Part shown: positions 23,044-28,245 of the stretch, piece after piece
Layout of the letters: each line of letters starts with the position of its first letter
Position numbering within the stretch: position 1 is the stretch's first letter
Source: Candidatus Iainarchaeum sp.
Lineage (GTDB): Archaea; Iainarchaeota; Iainarchaeia; JAADDC01
NCBI GenBank assembly: GCA_015520865.1
Contig: WAPE01000045.1
Location: forward strand, 1 to 28,245
Reading direction: 5' to 3'
Length of the DNA: 28,245 nucleotides
Notes under the pieces: model-generated
Seen by the model: only the letters and a program-made list of their open reading frames with translations
The model's database searches: none
Told to the model about the DNA's origin: nothing
Translations under genes and position numbers: made by a program

Positions 23044-25401
23044 CTAGACGAAGTCAAAGATGGATCGTTGTGTGGAGGGTTTTAGAAGGTCCTTCTCGGT
23101 GTAACCGAGGGTTTCGAAGATGGGTAGGACCGCCGGTAGAATCTGACGCTCAATGTAGTAATCTGGATCGTAGTCTTTGCCCTTTAATAGTTCTACGGGC
23201 TCGGCCCTCTCCGAAACACTGCCAGATCCCTTCGTTATAATGTACCCGATGATAGAACCGGGCTTTACCTTATAGCCCATTCTCTGGAGCTTCTTGGCGG
23301 CAACAACGTGGGGACCGGTTTGTTCGTATTCGTGGAGCTCCTTCTGGATCTCCGTATAGATGACGAGGTCATCGATGTCAACTCTACCGTTCCGAACATC
23401 GTCTATTACCCTTCTCACGTAGTTTAAAGCGCCCTCAACGTCTCCTTTGCCTAATATAAGTTCAAGGACTGCTTTCTGGGTCTTTCTCGCTATCTCGCTC
23501 CAATCCCTTCGCACGTACTCCATCCCCGTGATCTTTAGGTTCCCTTTCTCGTCGATGAGGGCGTACTTCTTCTTTGCAGCCCGCTCTCCCTTCCTCTTTT
23601 TGATGAAGATCCCCCTCACGTAAAAGCCCTCGAGGTCAAGCTCCATCATCCCCGGAAGCTGGTTGTTGATGTATTCCAGGAACTTCAGTACCTCCTCCCT
23701 GTCTTTGTACTGGAGGAACACCGAATCCGTATCGCCGTAGATGACCTTTAAGCCCCACTTCTCAGCCTCTTCCATCACCTTTTTGATGTAACTCCTGGCC
23801 CAGGATGTTATCGCCTCGGCACATTCCTTGCAGTACCATCTCGCTCTCGGAAAGGCGAGATAACCGTATGAAGCGTTCGCTATGATCTTCAGGGCCTGCT
23901 GTCTTGCATAAACGAGCTTGTATTCAGGCGTTCCTTTCTCCATGGACTTCAACTGTTTCTTCAGCTGGAATCGTTCCGTGAGGACGTCTTCTAGCATCGA
24001 AGGAAGGAGCCCCTTGGGCTCTTTACAGAAGAAGTGACCCACCGGAGAAACGAATCGCTCGTTCTCCGGGCAGATCTCTTTGTTCACAAGTTCTGGATCC
24101 ACGTTGTGCGTGATGATGATCGACGGGTAGAGGGAACGGAAGTCTAGGACGGCGATGTTTTCGTAGAGCCCTGGAACCGGTTCGTGGACGTACCCGCCGA
24201 TATATGTCTCTCTCAGTCTTCTTAAAACCTCCTTTTCCTTTGGACGCTTCGGCGCTACCTTGTTTCTCTTTTTGGCCTCCTTTATGAGTTTCTTTTCAAC
24301 GATTTGGGATGCACTGAGCCGAACGGCTTCGTAGAGCTCCGAGAGCGTATACCTTCCGATCTCCATATAGAGATCGAGAAACTCCTCTCCTATCTCGAAA
24401 CAGGCGATCGAATCTTCTAAATTATATTCGGCCAATTTTGAAAGGTCTCCGTTCTCCCAAACGCTCGCTATCTTTAGGTGGTCGATCTTTACCTTTTCTT
24501 CGCCCTTGAGGGCCTTGTAAACACTCTCCAAATCGAGCTTATAGGTGTTTATGGCTCCTATCGTTGCCATGTATTCGACGATCCTAAATACGTCAACATG
24601 GGCCCTTCCCCTGATCGAAACAGCCCCTCCTATGGCTGTTCTTCTTACCTGGATCTCGCTCCCGTCTCTTCCCCAAGGAAGCTTCAGTCCAAGGACCTCT
24701 GCACGCTTCTTCAAGTAGGGGAGATCGAAGTCATCGCCGTTATAGGTGTAGATAATGTCTGGATCCCTTTCCTTTATGATCTTCGTCAGTTCCTGGATCA
24801 TCTTGGCCTCCGACTCGAGCACCTTCACCTTTGGATGATCTATTGGCTTCGTGGAGAGGACAACCTGATAACCCTCCGAATCCACGTAGGATATGAGTAT
24901 GATCGGGTCCTTTTCGGGTTCCGGACTTCTCCCCGGTGCATAGACCTCGATATCGAGGGCCGCCCTCTTGAGGGGAACGTTTTCGCTTACCTCGTGGATC
25001 TCCTTCAGAAATCCTGCTTCATCGACAACGAACCGATATGTAGCCGTCGGAACAATACCTTTTTCTAAGAAGTACTGGAACTCTGCTCCGAGATCGTGCT
25101 CAAAGGAAAGGAATCCTTTTTTCTCGAGGTTTTCCTTGACCTTCTGGAGGTACTTTGGGTGCCTCAGCCTCAGGAACCAGAACTCCTTCTCCTCGATGCC
25201 TAGGTAGGCCTTCCTTCTCTCCTTGGAAACGATCCCCTCTCCGCTGGGTTCCCCCTCTCCCAGGAGCCACATATAGGGCTGGTAGACGTCTTTTATGAGC
25301 TTCCAGCCCTTCCCCGTCTGAACAAAGAGCCTTACAACCATCCGCTCCTTCTCTTCCGGGTCGTGATCCACGTAGACGATCCTTCCAACTACCTCTTCCA
25401 C
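23044..25401 (-). CDS. polB: Family-B DNA polymerase with proofreading domain
   Basis: 785 residues, the length of intein-free thermophilic archaeal PolB enzymes. The exonuclease motifs are ALDIEVYAPG (D150, E152), YNGDDFDLPYL (N221, D226) and YNLEDSIACF (Y326, D330). The polymerase motifs are DFRSLYPSII (D420), KIIANASYGYLAFPRARWY (505-523) and YGDTDSVF (D557, D559). The C-terminus STQRSIFDFV matches a PIP box (Q..I..F), the peptide that binds the sliding clamp. This should be a replicative or repair polymerase. The start is GTG 25401, with a TTTTAA TATA-like element 26 bases upstream, so the message is probably leaderless. It shares a symmetric promoter with the divergent coiled-coil gene. 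Confidence 0.97.
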   Translation of the reverse strand: MEEVVGRIVYVDHDPEEKERMVVRLFVQTGKGWKLIKDVYQPYMWLLGEGEPSGEGIVSKERRKAYLGIEEKEFWFLRLRHPKYLQKVKENLEKKGFLSFEHDLGAEFQYFLEKGIVPTATYRFVVDEAGFLKEIHEVSENVPLKRAALDIEVYAPGRSPEPEKDPIILISYVDSEGYQVVLSTKPIDHPKVKVLESEAKMIQELTKIIKERDPDIIYTYNGDDFDLPYLKKRAEVLGLKLPWGRDGSEIQVRRTAIGGAVSIRGRAHVDVFRIVEYMATIGAINTYKLDLESVYKALKGEEKVKIDHLKIASVWENGDLSKLAEYNLEDSIACFEIGEEFLDLYMEIGRYTLSELYEAVRLSASQIVEKKLIKEAKKRNKVAPKRPKEKEVLRRLRETYIGGYVHEPVPGLYENIAVLDFRSLYPSIIITHNVDPELVNKEICPENERFVSPVGHFFCKEPKGLLPSMLEDVLTERFQLKKQLKSMEKGTPEYKLVYARQQALKIIANASYGYLAFPRARWYCKECAEAITSWARSYIKKVMEEAEKWGLKVIYGDTDSVFLQYKDREEVLKFLEYINNQLPGMMELDLEGFYVRGIFIKKRKGERAAKKKYALIDEKGNLKITGMEYVRRDWSEIARKTQKAVLELILGKGDVEGALNYVRRVIDDVRNGRVDIDDLVIYTEIQKELHEYEQTGPHVVAAKKLQRMGYKVKPGSIIGYIITKGSGSVSERAEPVELLKGKDYDPDYYIERQILPAVLPIFETLGYTEKDLLKPSTQRSIFDFV

Positions 25402-25457
25402 GTAGTAAATTTTCCTCTACCGGGTTAAAAGGAATGCCCCACAAATTTACCACGTGG
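25398..25457. promoter_or_regulatory. Symmetric divergent promoter with inverted-repeat arms (polB / coiled-coil gene)
   Basis: CCACGTAGTAAATTT (25398-25412) and AAATTTACCACGTGG (25443-25457) are reverse complements at 14 of 15 positions. The axis, between 25427 and 25428, falls inside the central GTTAAAAG. The two GTG start codons (25401 on minus, 25454 on plus) lie at mirror positions within the arms, each about 26 bases from the axis. One A/T element can therefore serve both directions with leaderless starts. Confidence 0.7.
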
Positions 25458-25876
25458 CAGACAAGAATGCCCTTCTCCTGAGGCGGCTCGTCGAAACGGT
25501 AAAGGCTCTCGACGACCACGTTAAGCTTATCAACCAGCAGATCAAGGTGATAAAGCGCAACGAGAAGATCCTCGCGAGGAACATCATCAACCTTCACAGG
25601 AAACTCAACGAGATTACCTCCAAGGGAACGGGCTCCGTCGATGAAGAACGGCTCACGAAGATCGAGGAACGCCTCGGAAAGATAGAAAAGGCCGTGGATC
25701 AGCTCATGGAGGACGTGAACTATTTAAAATCACAGCTTAGTCAAACCCTTACCTCCGAAGATGTCTCCCAGCTGAAGTACCTCATCGATACGATAAACCC
25801 CCTCGAATTCGTCACATACGACCAGGTTGGGGAGCTCGTTGAGAAGAAGCTAAGGGAACTTCGGATAATCCGGTAA
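25454..25876 (+). CDS. Coiled-coil protein, function unknown
   Basis: 140 residues, all helical, with no membrane segment. Residues 5-55 and 60-105 show heptad patterns (LVETVKALDDHVKLINQQIK; TKIEERLGKIEKAVDQLM), so it probably forms a long coiled-coil dimer; a short C-terminal segment (GELVEKKLREL) follows. The start is GTG 25454 with a TATA-like element 26 bases upstream. It is divergent from PolB, and its last 65 bases overlap the end of the HerA-like gene. I do not recognise the family. Another coiled-coil protein with a comparable helical C-terminal half lies on the other side of the HerA-like gene, so the three may work together (inference). Confidence 0.82.
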   Translation: MADKNALLLRRLVETVKALDDHVKLINQQIKVIKRNEKILARNIINLHRKLNEITSKGTGSVDEERLTKIEERLGKIEKAVDQLMEDVNYLKSQLSQTLTSEDVSQLKYLIDTINPLEFVTYDQVGELVEKKLRELRIIR

Positions 25877-27299
25877 GAAACGGCCTCGGCTCCAGGCGAT
25901 ACGGCCTCCTAACAAGGGTTCTCACACCGATGTCGTTCTCTCCTATAGCCCCCATCTTCGTCTCGGTCAATGCCAAAACGAGATCGTTGAGATTCACGTC
26001 CTTCTCCGTTTCCAAAACCCATCCCAACCCGAAATCCTTGTACCTCTCCAGGGAAGCGATAACAGCCTTAGTTATGGGGTTCTCCGTCCTCGTGAACAAC
26101 TTGTCTGCATTTTCCACGAAGAGCATTACTCTAACTCCTTCCGACTTCCCTGTTCTCTCCAGGTTCCTCCCGATACCTTCTATCAGCGAAGCAACGGCAA
26201 GATAATCCCAGGGGTTCTTTGCATTTACCACATAAGCTGCCCCCAAACCTGTGGAGGAAATCGAAATGAACCTGTTGTAGTTCTCCCTTCCAAAGAGTTC
26301 CCCCTTCGAGAGATCAACAGCCTTCAATATCCTCCCCACCCTCAGGGATATGAGATCCGTTTCCTGGATCTTTCCCACGATATCAGACGGCCGCTCTGCA
26401 TCCACTCCAAAGGTATTCAACACCTCCACAAGCTTCGCGGCCGTCTGGGTACCCTCCTTTACTCCAATTACATCTACGAGGGCATTCCGCGGGACAACAG
26501 CCAGGTCAATGAGCGGTTTTGTTTCTTCCTCCGAAAAACCCATGGGCTGAAGGCCGAGCTTCGCATGAAGATCTGTTTTTTCTCCAGCTCTCTGGAGGGC
26601 TTCGTAAACCTCCGGATGATCTGTAACGACGATGGCATTGATCCCGTTCCTTAAAAACTCCTCTAAAAGAACGAGAAACATCCGTTTCCTGCCGAGCGGA
26701 TCTCCATAAACGACCGTTCGCCTTAGGTTCTCGGGAGACTCCCTAACGACCTCTCCTGTCTTCGTCAACCCCAGTATCATGACGCCGCCTTCGGAGGTCT
26801 TTGGAGCAGTTATGGGAGCAAGCCCAGCGATAACGGAGGGTTCTACAAATAGAATGGCTGCGAGGTTCTTTGGGACCATCGATATGGGCCTTAGGGACAT
26901 ACCCAGGGTTTTTCCGAGGAGTATAACGTTCTTCTCCATCCTATCGAGCGTCACAACCATTGTGTCAACCGTTTCCTTCAGCTCCTCCGGGTCCAAACCG
27001 ATGTACTTTATTCCTGCCGGTATGAGGAGGAACTGGAAGAGTTCCCCCTTCCACTTCTTGGAAACTCCAACAGGGTTTCCGCTGAGGTTTGAAAGGAGGG
27101 TTTTGACCTCTCCTCTTTCGACGTAGAAGCCACGGTAAACGGATATGACGAGCCCCTTGGGCTTTCCGTTCTCGTCCTTGTCTACCACGACGTAGAGGAG
27201 GTCCCTCTGGGGATTTTGATATATGCTGATCTCTCGATCCTCGTATTTACCGGCTAGTAGTGACTTCCATGGACCGTGGGGCAGCCTTACGTATCCCAT
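25812..27299 (-). CDS. HerA/FtsK-superfamily-like protein with degenerate P-loop
   Basis: 495 residues, no membrane segment. The C-terminal 330 residues follow the order of HerA/VirB4-type ATPases: a leading GGVMILGLTKTGEVV strand pair (171-185), a P-loop position VVYGDPLGRKRMF (196-208), a post-loop VVTDHPEVYEAL (224-235) that resembles the usual D..GEY motif, a Walker B position VMLFVENADKLF (391-402) where DEAH is expected, and a sensor-like SLERYKDFGLGWVLETE (416-432) matching the R..G.G...TQ region. But the P-loop lacks the GK[ST] ending, and the Walker B acids are displaced. So it is probably a non-hydrolysing relative (inference). The N-terminal 160 residues are unrecognised. It is divergent from a second coiled-coil gene. 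Confidence 0.6.
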   Translation of the reverse strand: MGYVRLPHGPWKSLLAGKYEDREISIYQNPQRDLLYVVVDKDENGKPKGLVISVYRGFYVERGEVKTLLSNLSGNPVGVSKKWKGELFQFLLIPAGIKYIGLDPEELKETVDTMVVTLDRMEKNVILLGKTLGMSLRPISMVPKNLAAILFVEPSVIAGLAPITAPKTSEGGVMILGLTKTGEVVRESPENLRRTVVYGDPLGRKRMFLVLLEEFLRNGINAIVVTDHPEVYEALQRAGEKTDLHAKLGLQPMGFSEEETKPLIDLAVVPRNALVDVIGVKEGTQTAAKLVEVLNTFGVDAERPSDIVGKIQETDLISLRVGRILKAVDLSKGELFGRENYNRFISISSTGLGAAYVVNAKNPWDYLAVASLIEGIGRNLERTGKSEGVRVMLFVENADKLFTRTENPITKAVIASLERYKDFGLGWVLETEKDVNLNDLVLALTETKMGAIGENDIGVRTLVRRPYRLEPRPFLTGLSEVPLASSQRAPQPGRM

Positions 27300-27332
27300 C
27301 CCCTTAAAATAGGCCCCACGGTAATTTAATAC
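27300..27332. promoter_or_regulatory. Nested divergent promoters (HerA-like / coiled-coil gene)
   Basis: A plus-strand TTAAAAT (27304-27310) lies about 26 bases before GTG 27333, and a minus-strand ATTAAATT (27322-27329) lies about 26 bases before ATG 27299. The start codons are 34 bases apart and each TATA-like box is next to the other gene's start. This is the same arrangement as at 5707-5738, and both transcripts should be leaderless. Confidence 0.55.
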
Positions 27333-27836
27333 GTGCCCAGCATCGAGGAGCTGAAGGCGCTCGTGAAGGAGTTCAAGGAGGAGGGTGTTAGCGAAGAGGA
27401 AATAAGGAAGACCCTCCAGGAAATGAATGTCGACACATCTACGATAAGTGCTCTCCTTGGTGAGTCTGAGAGCCCGCCTTCCTCTTCTGAGGAAAAAGAA
27501 GAAGAGGTCAAGCTTCCTGAGCCCGAAGAGATCCCCGTTCCTCCATTACCTCAAGAACCTCCCGAGGAAGAGACCGATAAAACGATCGAGCAGCTACCTC
27601 ACCTAGAAACCGCCGAACACGTCAAGGAGATACATAAAAAGGTCGAAGAGCTCCACACGACAGTTGCCAAGACCGATGACATCGTGGAGGTGAAGGAGCG
27701 CCTCGCTACCATCGAGGAAGATGTAAAGGAACTAAAAGGTATGCTTAAGGCGATCCAAAAGCTCCTCCAGGAGATTCTAAACACCAATCGAAGCATACTC
27801 GTTGATCTCTACGAGGAGGCCAAGAAGAAGTCCTAA
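27333..27836 (+). CDS. Coiled-coil protein with proline-rich linker, function unknown
   Basis: 167 residues. A small helical N-terminal module (1-43, SIEELKALVKEFKEEGVSEE and an ISALLG end) resembles short helical interaction domains in archaeal coiled-coil proteins. A Pro/Glu-rich linker (45-82) is followed by a long coiled coil (about 90-160, with AEHVKEIHKKVEELHTTVAK). No membrane segment or signal peptide is present. The start is GTG 27333 from the nested promoter shared with the HerA-like gene. Its last four bases overlap the convergent gene at the right edge. The family is not recognised; a scaffold or adaptor role is only a guess from the shape. Confidence 0.82.
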   Translation: MPSIEELKALVKEFKEEGVSEEEIRKTLQEMNVDTSTISALLGESESPPSSSEEKEEEVKLPEPEEIPVPPLPQEPPEEETDKTIEQLPHLETAEHVKEIHKKVEELHTTVAKTDDIVEVKERLATIEEDVKELKGMLKAIQKLLQEILNTNRSILVDLYEEAKKKS

Positions 27837-28245
27837 TCCTCCTTCTTCAGGAGGTTTTCGAGTTTCTCCTTGTACTTCTCCTCTATCTTCTCGACCAGTT
27901 CCAGCTCCTTCTTTATGGCCTCCTTCAGATCCGCCGGCGTGCTTGGATCGGAGAGCTTTGCAATGAGGGCGCCCTTATAGGCGGCTATCTTGTCGAGCTG
28001 CTGTAGCAGTGCCGTTGCTCCACCGATCTTAATATAGTCCTCGGGGAGGTTCGTGGCGTAGGGCCCAAACATCCAGATACTTCCAGAGCTCTTTGCCCCG
28101 TAAATCTTCTTCTTCATCCAACTACTCCACTGATCGACGAGTTGCTCCGTTCTGAGGAACGTCTTCGACTGCTTACCTAAGAACTCCCCGCTCTTCTCCA
28201 ATACCTCCTTCCAGAAGTCCCACTTTGGATAATCCCCAGCCTCCG
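27833..28245 (-). CDS. Helical protein, N-terminus outside the window
   Basis: At least 136 residues are visible. A TTG at 28201 could start a shorter protein after a GGAGG, but the frame stays open to the window end with sensible sequence (EAGDYPKWDFWKEV before LEKSGEFLG), so I read it as a partial gene whose 5' end lies beyond 28245. It contains an aromatic, glycine-rich middle (SSGSIWMFGPYATNLPEDYI), a helix with ALLQQLDKIAAYKGALIAKL, and a lysine/glutamate-rich coiled-coil tail (about the last 45 residues). There is no clear membrane segment in the visible part. The family is not recognised. It is convergent with the coiled-coil gene and shares a 4-base overlap. Confidence 0.7.
   Translation of the reverse strand, partial: EAGDYPKWDFWKEVLEKSGEFLGKQSKTFLRTEQLVDQWSSWMKKKIYGAKSSGSIWMFGPYATNLPEDYIKIGGATALLQQLDKIAAYKGALIAKLSDPSTPADLKEAIKKELELVEKIEEKYKEKLENLLKKED

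Noticed and set aside
23044..25401. Intein in the DNA polymerase gene
   Set aside because: Polymerase motifs A, B and C are uninterrupted and the length is that of intein-free enzymes.
28199..28201. TTG start for the rightmost gene, preceded by GGAGG
   Set aside because: The frame continues to the window end with protein-like sequence, so the purine-rich bases are more likely coding and the gene is partial.
1..28245. CRISPR arrays, insertion sequences, phage genes or long direct repeats
   Set aside because: Reading through the window I saw no regularly spaced repeats, transposase motifs or phage structural genes.

Overview
The window is archaeal, and probably thermophilic. The evidence is an archaeal type-2 methionine aminopeptidase, a family-B DNA polymerase with a C-terminal PIP-like motif, a geranylgeranyl reductase, a tRNA-Trp gene split by an intron with a perfect bulge-helix-bulge, class III (type IV pilin-like) signal peptides, an archaeosortase-like protease, and divergent genes driven by TATA boxes 25-29 bases from start codons that have little or no leader. 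Coding density is very high and several genes use GTG or TTG starts. I cannot place the lineage; the unusual secretion ATPase, the pseudo-HerA and the many unrecognised proteins suggest an uncultivated archaeon, possibly DPANN or a deep euryarchaeal group.

Layout. (1) 1-5706, minus strand: a type IV pilus-like operon made of a secretion ATPase with a long unrecognised N-terminus, a double-length TadC/FlaJ-like platform protein, then a run of small pilin-like proteins that begin MKG or MRAG, the last running off the left edge. (2) 5739-6134: a compact archaeosortase/exosortase-family protein divergent from that operon. (3) 6115-8490: methionine aminopeptidase, histidyl-tRNA synthetase and the intron-containing tRNA-Trp, whose intron carries partial box C/D guide features aimed at wobble base C34. 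(4) 8511-13544, minus: a 1677-residue N-terminally anchored surface protein. (5) 13636-15316: geranylgeranyl reductase and cis-prenyltransferase, tail to tail. (6) 15370-21322, plus: a second secretion operon (ATPase, two platform proteins) with overlapping genes for an unrecognised protein, a HAD-type hydrolase and an AmrS-like radical SAM enzyme. (7) 21278-25401, minus: a secreted PepSY-like protein and PolB. (8) 25454-28245: two coiled-coil proteins, a HerA/FtsK-like protein with a degenerate P-loop, and a helical protein cut by the window end.

Much of the window serves the cell envelope: two pilus-like assembly systems, pilins, a sorting protease, large secreted proteins, and enzymes that make and reduce long isoprenoids (membrane lipids and probably the glycan carrier lipid). 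Housekeeping genes (MetAP, HisRS, PolB, tRNA) are interspersed. There is no sign of transposons, phage genes or CRISPR. No stretch above 300 bases lacks a gene; the largest gap, 8281-8510, holds the tRNA and its promoter.

Two organisational features stand out. Divergent gene pairs fall into two promoter geometries: start codons 33-37 bp apart with nested TATA boxes, or 53-54 bp apart around one central A/T tract. All five directly adjacent convergent gene pairs overlap in their coding ends by 4 to 65 bp.
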